The notes under the pieces were generated by a model, which did not search any database, had not been told where the DNA came from, and saw nothing but the letters and a program-made list of their open reading frames with translations. A program made the position numbers and the translations under genes. From assembly GCF_001559795.1 (NCBI RefSeq), contig NZ_LOHY01000076.1:1-51913 (forward strand): a stretch of DNA of 51,913 bases, written 5' to 3'. Of the stretch, positions 27,491 through 35,877 are shown piece after piece (positions within the stretch are counted from its first letter, which is position 1; each line of letters starts with the position of its first letter). The DNA is from Pseudostreptobacillus hongkongensis. Its GTDB lineage: Bacteria; Fusobacteriota; Fusobacteriia; Fusobacteriales; Leptotrichiaceae.

Positions 27491-29143
27491 ATGACGGATA
27501 TTGAAATAGCACAAAAAGCTACACTTCTACCTATAGAAGAAATAGCTAAAAAAATAGGTGTAGAAGAATATATAGAACAATATGGTAAGTATAAGGCAAA
27601 GGTAGATTTATCTATACTTGATGAGTTTGAAAGTAGAGCAAATGGTAAATTGATATTAGTTACAGCTATAAGTCCAACACCATACGGAGAAGGTAAAACT
27701 ACAGTTACAGTTGGTTTAACTCAAGGATTTAATAAGTTAGGGTATAATTCTATAGCTGCATTAAGAGAACCTTCAATGGGACCAGTATTTGGACTTAAAG
27801 GTGGTGCAACTGGTGGGGGATATTCACAAGTTCTTCCTATGGAAGATATAAATCTTCATTTTACAGGAGATTTTCATGCTATAACTTCAGCTAATAATTT
27901 AATTGCAGCAAGTATAGATAATCATCTTAATAGAGGAAATGAATTAGAAATAGATATAGATAATATATATTTTAAAAGAGTACTTGATATGAATGATAGA
28001 GCTCTTAGAGAAATTACTATAGGAAAGGGAAGAATAAATGGACCTATTCATGAGGCTTCATTTAAAATAACTGTCGCAAGTGAAATAATGGCAATATTTT
28101 GCCTTTCTGAAAATATACATGATTTAAAAGAAAAAATAGGGAATATAATAATAGGGAAGAACATTCATGGGGATTTTGTGTTTGTAAAAGACTTGAAAAT
28201 TGAAGGTGCTTGTGCAGTATTGTTAAAAGATGCTATAAAGCCTAATCTAGTACAAACAATAGAAAATACACCTGTGTTGATACATGGAGGGCCTTTTGCA
28301 AATATAGCTCATGGATGTAATTCTATATTAGCGACTAAGATGGCGCTTAAATTATCAGATTATACAATAACAGAAGCTGGATTTGCATCAGATTTAGGAG
28401 CAGAAAAATTCTTTGATATTAAGTGTAGAAAAGCACATCTAACACCTGATTTAGTTGTTATAGTTGCAACAGTAAGAGCATTAAAATATCATGGTCATGA
28501 TGATGTTGAAAAAGGACTTTTAAATCTTGAAAAACATATAGAAAATATGAAAAAATTTAATCTACCTATAGTTGTTGCTATTAATAAATTTACTACTGAC
28601 ACAGATGAAGAAATTAATAGTATACAAGAATTTACAGAAAAACTAGGAGTTAAGTCTATACCTATCGATATACATGCAAAGGGTGGTATAGGTTCAAAAG
28701 AATTAGTAGAGGATATAGTTGAAACTTTAGATAAAATAGAAGATATTCCATCAGAAGAGGTTAATTCTGTATTTGAATACCTATATCCATTAGATGCTAG
28801 TATAGAAGAAAAAATAGAAATATTATGTAAAGAAATGTATGATGCAGGTGATATAGAATATAGTGAAAAAGCATTAGAAAAAATAAGACTATTTACTGAA
28901 AAAGGTTATTCTAATTTACCTATATGTATGTCAAAAACACCAGTTTCTATATCAGATAACCCTAAACTTTTAGGAAGACCTCAAGGTTATACATTTAAAA
29001 TAACAGATGTTAATATATCTGCAGGGGCAGGATTCTTAGTTATAATGTCGGGAGATATATTAGATATGCCAGGGCTTCCAAAAGTTCCAGCAGCAGAAAA
29101 AATAGATATAGATGAAAATGGTAATATAGTAGGATTATCTTAA
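27491..29143 (+). CDS. fhs: Formate-tetrahydrofolate ligase
   Basis: ATP-dependent synthesis of 10-formyl-THF from formate and THF. The 550-residue protein has the P-loop-like PTPYGEGKTTV (about 61-71), GPVFGLKGGATGGGYSQV, NLHFTGDFHAITSANNL, GPFANIAHGCNS and the C-terminal MCMSKTP-like ICMSKTPVSISDNP. Length is typical. ATG 27491 follows AAAGGTGG; an upstream ATG at 27458 has no such site. Links the Pfl product formate to one-carbon metabolism and to Fmt. Confidence 0.97.
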   Translation: MTDIEIAQKATLLPIEEIAKKIGVEEYIEQYGKYKAKVDLSILDEFESRANGKLILVTAISPTPYGEGKTTVTVGLTQGFNKLGYNSIAALREPSMGPVFGLKGGATGGGYSQVLPMEDINLHFTGDFHAITSANNLIAASIDNHLNRGNELEIDIDNIYFKRVLDMNDRALREITIGKGRINGPIHEASFKITVASEIMAIFCLSENIHDLKEKIGNIIIGKNIHGDFVFVKDLKIEGACAVLLKDAIKPNLVQTIENTPVLIHGGPFANIAHGCNSILATKMALKLSDYTITEAGFASDLGAEKFFDIKCRKAHLTPDLVVIVATVRALKYHGHDDVEKGLLNLEKHIENMKKFNLPIVVAINKFTTDTDEEINSIQEFTEKLGVKSIPIDIHAKGGIGSKELVEDIVETLDKIEDIPSEEVNSVFEYLYPLDASIEEKIEILCKEMYDAGDIEYSEKALEKIRLFTEKGYSNLPICMSKTPVSISDNPKLLGRPQGYTFKITDVNISAGAGFLVIMSGDILDMPGLPKVPAAEKIDIDENGNIVGLS

Positions 29144-29157
29144 GAGTTAGGATAAGA

Positions 29158-29301
29158 ATGAAAAATAAAAATATTTCAAAAGAATTTAAAGATGTAAAAT
29201 TTGTAACTGTAGAAAATGGTGGACATTTTTTTGATAGAAGATTTAATGAAATAGCAGAAAGAGAAATTAAGGATTTTTTGAATAAAAATATAGAAAAATA
29301 G
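29158..29301 (+). pseudogene. 47-codon C-terminal remnant of an alpha/beta-hydrolase-like gene
   Basis: A short frame starting at ATG 29158, 14 bases after fhs, reads MKNKNISKEFKDVKFVTVEN followed by GGHFFDRRFNEIAEREIKDFL. This looks like the last strand, the GGHFF catalytic-histidine loop and the final helix of an alpha/beta hydrolase. No N-terminal part exists upstream since fhs occupies that DNA. I read it as the leftover end of a lost gene; a genuine small protein using AGGATAAG as ribosome-binding site remains possible. Confidence 0.55.
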
Positions 29302-29365
29302 TTAATTAAAAAATATATGTGGATAGACATAAGTTTTGAAATATATATTTTTTTTATTAATAAAA

Positions 29366-29419
29366 ACATTTAATTTATGCAATATAGAGCCTACTTTCTA
29401 TACTTTTTGCTTTAAATGT
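29366..29419. repeat. Long imperfect hairpin upstream of the secreted-protein gene
   Basis: ACATTTAA (29366-29373) pairs with TTAAATGT (29412-29419); inside, GCAA/TTGC and TATAG/CTATA can pair around a 10-base loop. ATGCAATA (29377-29384) can instead pair with TATTGCAT (29421-29428), which overlaps the -35 of the next promoter. It could terminate fhs transcription or serve as an operator; no T run follows directly. Confidence 0.45.
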
Positions 29420-29422
29420 CTA

Positions 29423-29451
29423 TTGCATTTTATATTTTTTCGGGGTATATT
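29423..29451 (+). promoter_or_regulatory. Promoter of the secreted-protein gene
   Basis: TTGCAT (29423-29428), 17-base spacer, TATATT (29446-29451). Confidence 0.6.
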
Positions 29452-29484
29452 ATTAATAGAGTTATGAAACAGGAAGGTGAAGTT

Positions 29485-30252
29485 ATGAAAAAAATATGTT
29501 TATTTTTATTTGCTACATTAGCTTTTGCAGGTACTAAAGATTTTAATGATAAAAATATTGAATCTAAAGATCTTAAGAACTTTGAAGTTGTAAGCTCTAG
29601 ACTTGCATATAGTATGGCAAAAAAAGATGAAAAGAAAATTAAAGAATTAGAAGGATTTTTATATAATATAGATAAAAAATCTTCAGAGGAATTTTTAGCA
29701 AATACAGCTAAAGTAGAAAAAATATTTGTTAGAATATTTAAAACTGAAAAGAATTTAGTTCCTAAGGTTATTAAATATATATACTTTGATCCTATGGTAA
29801 CAGAAGATCAAAATATAGTTAAAGATGAAATGCAAAAAATATTAGTTTCATATTATGCTAATGATACAGCTAAAATATATATAAATAATAAAGATAATAA
29901 AGCAGGAAAATTTATAACATCACTAATAAATTCTGGTGCTAAAAAAGAAAATTTAATAATATTTAATAATTCTGATTCTAAAAATATATTAAAAGATATT
30001 ACTATGGATATAAAAAAATCAAATCCTGGAGTTAATGAATTTGGTATTACTCAAATGAGAGTTTTAGTTATAGGGCCTGTAAGCCAAACTAAACAAAATT
30101 TATCTCTTGCCACAGTAATATTTGATAAAAGCTTTAAAGGTATAGAAATAGATGATTTTTCATATTTAGATATTAGCAGAAAAATATTAGAATCAACAAC
30201 TGATGAAGTTAGATTACAATCTTATGAACAATTAATTAATGGTATGTATTAA
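29485..30252 (+). CDS. Secreted protein of unknown function
   Basis: 255 residues. A clear signal peptide (MKKICLFLFATLAFAG, cut near Ala-Phe-Ala) is followed by a Lys-rich soluble protein with no membrane segment. I see mixed helix and strand (MRVLVIGPVSQTK, LATVIFDKSFKGIEIDDFSYLDIS) and no known motif. ATG 29485 follows AGGAAGGTGA; an upstream ATG in the same frame at 29416 lies upstream of the promoter -10 and is not used. It stands before a 5'-nucleotidase lipoprotein gene 38 bases downstream, so both are probably co-transcribed and act in the periplasm or at the surface. Confidence 0.7.
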   Translation: MKKICLFLFATLAFAGTKDFNDKNIESKDLKNFEVVSSRLAYSMAKKDEKKIKELEGFLYNIDKKSSEEFLANTAKVEKIFVRIFKTEKNLVPKVIKYIYFDPMVTEDQNIVKDEMQKILVSYYANDTAKIYINNKDNKAGKFITSLINSGAKKENLIIFNNSDSKNILKDITMDIKKSNPGVNEFGITQMRVLVIGPVSQTKQNLSLATVIFDKSFKGIEIDDFSYLDISRKILESTTDEVRLQSYEQLINGMY

Positions 30253-30290
30253 TAAATATATATAACGTAATGAATTTTAGGAGGATACAA

Positions 30291-32078
30291 ATGAACAAGA
30301 AAATTTTATCAAGTTTGATGGCAGTTACATTATGTGCTTCATGTACTACAGCAACTACAAAAAATGCTGAAGTTTCTCATAAAGATGTAGATTTAAGTAT
30401 AATTCACATAAATGACCACCATTCTTATTTAGAACCAACAGAACAAAGAATAACTGTTGATGGTAAACAACTTAAAGTTAATATTGGAGGATTTTCAGCC
30501 GTTAACCAAAAGATAAAAGAATTAAGAGCGAGCAGAAAAAATCCACTTGTTCTACACGCGGGAGATGCTATAACTGGAACACTTTATTTCACATTATTCG
30601 GTGGGTCAGCTGATGCTGCAGTAATGAATGAAGGAACATTTGATTACTTCACTTTAGGTAACCATGAATTTGATGCAGGAAATGAAGGATTATTAAAATT
30701 ATTAGAACCATTAAAAATTCCTGTATTATCAGCAAACGTAATTCCTGATAAAGATTCAATTTTATATGATAAATGGAAACCTTATGACATATTTGAAGTT
30801 GAAGGAGAAAAAATAGGTATTATAGGTCTTGATACTGTTAAGAAAACAGTAAATTCATCAAGTCCTGGTAAAGATGTTAAATTCTATGATGAAGTAACTA
30901 CAGCTCAAATTATGGCTAATACTTTAAAAGCACAAGGTATAAATAAGATAATATTATTATCTCATGGTGGAACTGAAAAGAACTTTGAAATAGCTCAAAA
31001 AGTAAATGATATAGATGTTATAATTACTGGAGATTCACATTATCTATATGGTAATGATGATTTAAGAAACTTAAAATTACCAGTAGTTCATGAATATCCA
31101 ACTGAATTTAAATCACCTAATGGAGAACCTGTTTTCGTTGTTGAAGCATGGTGTTATTCAGGATTAGTTGGAGATTTAGGAGTACACTTTACTAAAGATG
31201 GAATAGCTAGTATAACTAGAAAGAATCCTTATGTATTATTACATGATGATAAATTCCAAGCTAGAAATAAAGATGGTAAATGGGCTGAACTTGAAGGAGC
31301 AGAAAGAGAAGCAGTTATAAACAAATTAAAAGGGATAAGTGCTATTTCATTTGCTAAAGAAGATGAAGCAACTTCTAAAATTTTATCTAAATATAAAGCA
31401 GAAAAAGATGTATTATCTAACCAAAAAGTTGGAACAATAATAGGTGCGGCTATGCCTGGAGGATCAGCAAATAGAATACCAGGAAGAGAAGGATCAAATC
31501 CTGAAGGATCTGTTGCTACAAGATTTATTGCAGAAACTATGTTAAATGAATTAAGAACAGTAGACTTTGCAATACAAAATGCTGGAGGAGTTAGAGCTGA
31601 CGTTGTTCCTGGAGATGTAACATTTAATGATGCATATACTTTCTTACCATTTGGTAATACTTTATATACATTTAAGATTTCTGGAAAAGATACTAAACAA
31701 GTAATAGAAGATGCATTACAATTTGCATTAGTTGATGGATCAACTGGAGCATTCCCTTATGGAGCAGGAATTAGATATGAAGCAAACGAAATGCCTAATG
31801 CAGAAGGTAAGAGATTAGTTGATGTTGAAGTATTTAATAAACAAACTCAAAAATGGGAAAAAATAGATGATAATAAATTCTACACTGTAGGAACAAATGC
31901 ATATATAGCTAGTGGAAAAGATGGATATGCTACATTTGGTAGATTATATAAAGATCCTAAAGCAGAAGGTACAGATACATTCTTACCAGATGCAGAAAGC
32001 TTCATTAAATTTATGAAAGCTAACCCAGGATTTAATTCATATACAACTTCAAACGTTAAATTCTATAACAAAAAATAA
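30291..32078 (+). CDS. 5'-nucleotidase/UshA-family phosphoesterase, lipoprotein
   Basis: 595 residues. The signal sequence ends in LCASC, so Cys18 is the likely lipid-anchor site (the residue three before it is Cys rather than Leu). Metallophosphoesterase motifs: IHINDHHSY (Asp42, His44), LHAGDAITG, LGNHEFDAG (Asn124, His125), LLSHGG and TGDSHYL. The C-terminal 5_nucleotid_C domain has AIQNAGGVRADV and FLPFGNTLYTF. It should hydrolyse nucleotides or UDP-sugars outside the inner membrane for nucleoside salvage. ATG 30291 follows AGGAGG, which lies inside a longer frame from 30270. Exact substrate is not predictable. Confidence 0.93.
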   Translation: MNKKILSSLMAVTLCASCTTATTKNAEVSHKDVDLSIIHINDHHSYLEPTEQRITVDGKQLKVNIGGFSAVNQKIKELRASRKNPLVLHAGDAITGTLYFTLFGGSADAAVMNEGTFDYFTLGNHEFDAGNEGLLKLLEPLKIPVLSANVIPDKDSILYDKWKPYDIFEVEGEKIGIIGLDTVKKTVNSSSPGKDVKFYDEVTTAQIMANTLKAQGINKIILLSHGGTEKNFEIAQKVNDIDVIITGDSHYLYGNDDLRNLKLPVVHEYPTEFKSPNGEPVFVVEAWCYSGLVGDLGVHFTKDGIASITRKNPYVLLHDDKFQARNKDGKWAELEGAEREAVINKLKGISAISFAKEDEATSKILSKYKAEKDVLSNQKVGTIIGAAMPGGSANRIPGREGSNPEGSVATRFIAETMLNELRTVDFAIQNAGGVRADVVPGDVTFNDAYTFLPFGNTLYTFKISGKDTKQVIEDALQFALVDGSTGAFPYGAGIRYEANEMPNAEGKRLVDVEVFNKQTQKWEKIDDNKFYTVGTNAYIASGKDGYATFGRLYKDPKAEGTDTFLPDAESFIKFMKANPGFNSYTTSNVKFYNKK

Positions 32079-32087
32079 ATATTAATT

Positions 32088-32108
32088 GGTGGTCTTGTGC
32101 CACCTTTT
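32088..32108 (+). terminator. Terminator of the 5'-nucleotidase gene
   Basis: GGTGG/CCACC stem (32088-32092 and 32100-32104), 7-base loop, then TTTTAATTT. Confidence 0.7.
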
Positions 32109-32123
32109 AATTTGTATAAAAAT

Positions 32124-32166
32124 AAGGATAGTATTTAGAATGTTTTCTAATTTACTATCCTTTTGA
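32124..32166. terminator. Bidirectional terminator between converging genes
   Basis: 10-bp stem AAGGATAGTA/TACTATCCTT (32124-32133 and 32153-32162) with inner TTAGAA/TTCTAA. T-rich tails exist on both strands. It separates the plus-strand nucleotidase from the minus-strand mnmG operon. Confidence 0.85.
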
Positions 32167-32168
32167 TT

Positions 32169-32876
32169 TTATATTTCTTTTTCTTCTAATTCTGTTTTTT
32201 GATTAAATGCAAATGGTAAATACATTAAACATATAGAAGCTAAGAATAATGATACAAATAGTACCTGATAAACTATAAATGGTTTAATAAAGTTTAAGGC
32301 ACTAAGTATATAATTACTTACATACATATAGTTTGTTTCATATATTCCATTTACTATAAAGGCAAGTATTATAAGAACAAAGTATCCTATAATTCCAGCT
32401 ATAAATCCTTTAAATGTTATAGTTTCATCTAAATGAATAAATGCAAAAAATACAGCAAATATTTCAAGTAAATGAGTAAGCATAAATAAATAAGGATATA
32501 CTGTATAATGGTAAGTTCCAAGTTCAGGGAATAATAAAGCAAGTATTGCACCTGAGAAATAGAAATAAACCATATTGAATATAACTCTTTTTCTAGTTAA
32601 AAAATATATACCAGCTAGTATAATTGATGCATTACATAAATGTAGGGGTAATACATCATAATATGGCGCCTTTTCAAATATCATTCTATAAGATGAATCT
32701 ACAATTTTAGAAAGTAACATTAATACACCTAAAAATGTTACATATTTACCTTTTTCTATACCCTTAAATATATATGGTATTATTAATAGTATTATACAAA
32801 ATATTAAAACTGTAAGCAAAGAACGAAAATGAACAGGAGAAAAATATTTTAAATTATATACACCGTATTCAAACAT
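32169..32876 (-). CDS. YwaF/TIGR02206-like integral membrane protein
   Basis: 235 residues with six or seven membrane segments. The hallmark DVLPLHLCNASIILAG, close to the LPLHLC motif of the YwaF/TMEM164-like family, is at about residues 74-89. Function of the bacterial family is not established. The ATG at 32876 lies within the last codons of mnmG, after AGGAGGATATGA, indicating translational coupling. Last gene of the three-gene minus-strand operon. Confidence 0.8.
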   Translation of the reverse strand: MFEYGVYNLKYFSPVHFRSLLTVLIFCIILLIIPYIFKGIEKGKYVTFLGVLMLLSKIVDSSYRMIFEKAPYYDVLPLHLCNASIILAGIYFLTRKRVIFNMVYFYFSGAILALLFPELGTYHYTVYPYLFMLTHLLEIFAVFFAFIHLDETITFKGFIAGIIGYFVLIILAFIVNGIYETNYMYVSNYILSALNFIKPFIVYQVLFVSLFLASICLMYLPFAFNQKTELEEKEI

Positions 32877-34737
32877 TCATATCCTCCTTTTTTAGTATAG
32901 CAATTAAAATAGCTATGTCGTTATATGTTACACCACTAATTCTAGTAGCTTGACCTATATTTGTAGGTCTTGTATAACTAAGTCCACTTATTGCTATATT
33001 TGAAAGTCCCTTTATATTTTCATAATTAAAATCATGTGGGATTTCAATGTTTTCTAATTTTTTAAATTTTTCTATCTGATTTTTTTCTCTTTCTATAAAT
33101 ATTCTATATTTAGCTTCTATTTCTACTTGTTCTTTAGGTATATCAGCTAAGTTACTTGTAGTTATAAATAAAGAAAGATTATCATAATTTATTTCTTTTC
33201 TTCCTAGAAATTCAAATGCATTCATAACGCCTGTCATAGAAGAACTTTCATCTATTTGTTTTAATTTTTCATTTGTTTCTTTGCTTGGATAAATTTTTAT
33301 TTCTTTAAGTCTTTCAATTTCTTTTGAAATATCTACTATGTATCCTTCTAGTTCTTCTATTTTTTCTTTACTTAATAATCCAATTTTTTTAGATTTTTCT
33401 ATTAAACGGATAAATACATTATCTTGTCTTAAAGTAAGTCTATATTCTGCACGTGAAGGCAGTACTCTATAAGGCTCAGGAGTTTGTTTGTTTATTATAT
33501 CATCAATTAAAACTCCTATATATCCTTCATCCCGTGAAATTATAATAGGGTCTAGTCCATCTATTTTACGAACTGCATTAACTCCAGCTATAAATCCTTG
33601 AGCTGCAGCTTCTTCATATCCACTAGTTCCATTAATAGTTCCAGCTTGGAATAGGTTAGAAATAACTTTAGATTCAAGTGAGAACTTAAGTTGATATGCA
33701 GGAATGAAATCATATTCAATTGCATAACCATATCTTAAAATTTTAGCATTTTCCAATCCCTTTATAGTTCTTATAAGTTTTTCCTGAGCAAATGGTGGCA
33801 TAGCTGTTGTAAATCCATTTACATATATTTCATCACTTTCTATAGATTCTTGTTCTAAGAATATTTGATGGTCAGTTTTATCGGGGAAATTCATTATTTT
33901 TCTATCAAGAGAAGGACAATGACGAGGTCCTTTGGTACTAACTATTCCTGTTACTATAGGAGAATATTTAAGTAATTCTTGTCCAACTTTTATAGTTTCA
34001 GAAGTAGTAAATGTAAGCCAAGTTGGTAAAGAATTTTCAGGTTTTTCCTTACTCATATAAGAAAAATATCTTGGTTTTTCTTCGCCATATAGTTCTTGTA
34101 AATTTTCTATATTTATACTTTTTTTATCAATTCTAGGTGGCGTAGCAGTTTGATATCTATCCATCTGTATACCTAGTTTAACAAGATTATCAGGTAATGA
34201 ATTACTTGCTTTTTCACCTTGTCTACCAGATGAGTATTTAACATCTCCTATTATATATTCACCATTTAGGAAAGTTCCCGTACATAAAATTACAGATTTT
34301 GCACCGTAATTTATTCCTAAATTATCGATAACTCCTATTACTTTTTTATCTTCTACAACAAGATCTTCTATCATTCCCTGTATAACATCAAGGTTTTCTT
34401 GTTTTTCTACTATTTCTCTCATTTTTATTCTATACCAATATTTATCAGCTTGTGCACGAGTTATTTTCGCAGCAAGTCCTTTAGTATGGTTCAAGTCTTT
34501 TAGTTGTAAGTTGTATTTATCTATGTGTACAGCCATTTGTCCACCAAGCATACCTATTTCACTTACGATATGAGATTTACCTGGTCCTCCTACTGCAGGA
34601 TTACAACTCATCATAGCTATATTATCTAAGTAAATGGTGAATAGTGCTGTTTTTTTACCAAGTCTAGCTGAAGCTAGCGCAGCTTCAATTCCAGCATGAC
34701 CTGCACCTACAACTATAACATCATAATTTTGTTGCAT
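32869..34737 (-). CDS. mnmG: tRNA uridine-5-carboxymethylaminomethyl modification enzyme MnmG (GidA)
   Basis: FAD protein which, with MnmE, modifies the wobble uridine of several tRNAs. The 622-residue protein starts with the FAD-binding VIVVGAGHAGIEAALASARLG, followed by MSCNPAVGGPGKSHIVSEI, then CTGTFLNGEYIIGD, GPRHCPSLDRKI, PAYQLKFSLESK and the C-terminal MnmE-binding region (GLSYTRPTNIGQATRISGV). Length is normal. GGGAGG precedes ATG 34737. MnmE is not in the window. Confidence 0.97.
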   Translation of the reverse strand: MQQNYDVIVVGAGHAGIEAALASARLGKKTALFTIYLDNIAMMSCNPAVGGPGKSHIVSEIGMLGGQMAVHIDKYNLQLKDLNHTKGLAAKITRAQADKYWYRIKMREIVEKQENLDVIQGMIEDLVVEDKKVIGVIDNLGINYGAKSVILCTGTFLNGEYIIGDVKYSSGRQGEKASNSLPDNLVKLGIQMDRYQTATPPRIDKKSINIENLQELYGEEKPRYFSYMSKEKPENSLPTWLTFTTSETIKVGQELLKYSPIVTGIVSTKGPRHCPSLDRKIMNFPDKTDHQIFLEQESIESDEIYVNGFTTAMPPFAQEKLIRTIKGLENAKILRYGYAIEYDFIPAYQLKFSLESKVISNLFQAGTINGTSGYEEAAAQGFIAGVNAVRKIDGLDPIIISRDEGYIGVLIDDIINKQTPEPYRVLPSRAEYRLTLRQDNVFIRLIEKSKKIGLLSKEKIEELEGYIVDISKEIERLKEIKIYPSKETNEKLKQIDESSSMTGVMNAFEFLGRKEINYDNLSLFITTSNLADIPKEQVEIEAKYRIFIEREKNQIEKFKKLENIEIPHDFNYENIKGLSNIAISGLSYTRPTNIGQATRISGVTYNDIAILIAILKKEDMNV

Positions 34738-34746
34738 ATTGCCTCC

Positions 34747-35700
34747 CTAAATAGTGATACTTTTATCTTCTACGATAAATTCACCTATAGTTTCATCAAC
34801 ACATTGTCTAAGATATCTATTTTCATCTAAGGTAAATATATTTTTAAATTCACCTTGTCTATTTCTATCTATTATTAAAGAAATTATGGTATCATTAAAA
34901 TCTGTCAACATATTATAATCACCCATACTATCACCAGCTACAAGAATAGGATCTTTTTGATATTTAAGTTTTAATATCTCAGATATAATTTTACTTTTAC
35001 CTTCTCCTACAGGGTTAATAGTATTGTTTTTTATTTCTCCAGTATATTTATCATTAATAATTTCAAGTTCCTTAGCATATATACCTTTTATATAAGGTTT
35101 TAAAGGTTCAAGGACTGTTTCAACTTGTTCTTTAATAGAAGCTGAAATTATATATACATCTATATTATTATTGCTTAGATCTTTTATTAATTCATACATT
35201 TCGTTTGTTATTTTAAGCCCAGTTTTATAACTTGATATATTATCTTCATATACCCAATTTTCTATTCCAAATTCTACATTATTATGATAATTTATACTTT
35301 CTTTTATTATTTGTATAGCCTCATTTTTATTAAGCCCTTTAAAACAAAATAAAGTAGATAAATCAAATTTGTTGTATTTAAAATAGAAATATTCAACTGT
35401 ATCATAAAAATTTGCTAAAAATTCTAGATATTCTTCGCTATTTGAATCTGAATTATATGCCTTTTCATATATATTACAAAAATCATTAATTATGTTATAT
35501 TCTTCAGGAAATTTATTTAACATAAACTTTTTTAAATCTTTTGGAAGAATAAATAATTTTTTCTTTTTTAATATATAGTGAGTACAAGCAAATTGAATAT
35601 CATTCATAAGTATAGTATTATCACAGTCAAAAATAGCATAATTTTTACCTTCTGTATTTAAAAGTTGATCTAAACTATTTTTAATTTTATTGTTCCACAT
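34747..35700 (-). CDS. HAD-superfamily phosphatase (SerB-like, subclass IB)
   Basis: 317 residues. Motif I FDCDNTIL gives nucleophile Asp25 and Asp27; motif II is VYIISASIKEQVE; motif IV VAGDSMGDYNML supplies the Mg-binding aspartates; a Lys for motif III is likely in the GEGKSKII segment. A large helical cap lies between motifs I and II. The layout resembles phosphoserine-phosphatase-like proteins, but the substrate is unclear. GAGGAA precedes ATG 35700; nine bases separate it from mnmG. First gene of that operon. Confidence 0.85.
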   Translation of the reverse strand: MWNNKIKNSLDQLLNTEGKNYAIFDCDNTILMNDIQFACTHYILKKKKLFILPKDLKKFMLNKFPEEYNIINDFCNIYEKAYNSDSNSEEYLEFLANFYDTVEYFYFKYNKFDLSTLFCFKGLNKNEAIQIIKESINYHNNVEFGIENWVYEDNISSYKTGLKITNEMYELIKDLSNNNIDVYIISASIKEQVETVLEPLKPYIKGIYAKELEIINDKYTGEIKNNTINPVGEGKSKIISEILKLKYQKDPILVAGDSMGDYNMLTDFNDTIISLIIDRNRQGEFKNIFTLDENRYLRQCVDETIGEFIVEDKSITI

Positions 35701-35732
35701 TTTTCCTCACATTTTTTGTTTGTTGTAATAAT

Positions 35733-35761
35733 ATTATACTATATAAAGCATTAAAAGTAAA
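35733..35761 (-). promoter_or_regulatory. Promoter of the HAD-mnmG operon
   Basis: Minus strand: TTTACT (35756-35761), 17-base spacer, TATAAT (35733-35738). Confidence 0.6.
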
Positions 35762-35877
35762 CAAATAAAGAGTTGAGATGTGTTATTCTTTAACCTTTAA
35801 ATATTAAAATTTCTTGAAAATATATTTTGTTTATGATAACATATAGATAATTTAAAAATAGCAAATCAGGAGAAAAA

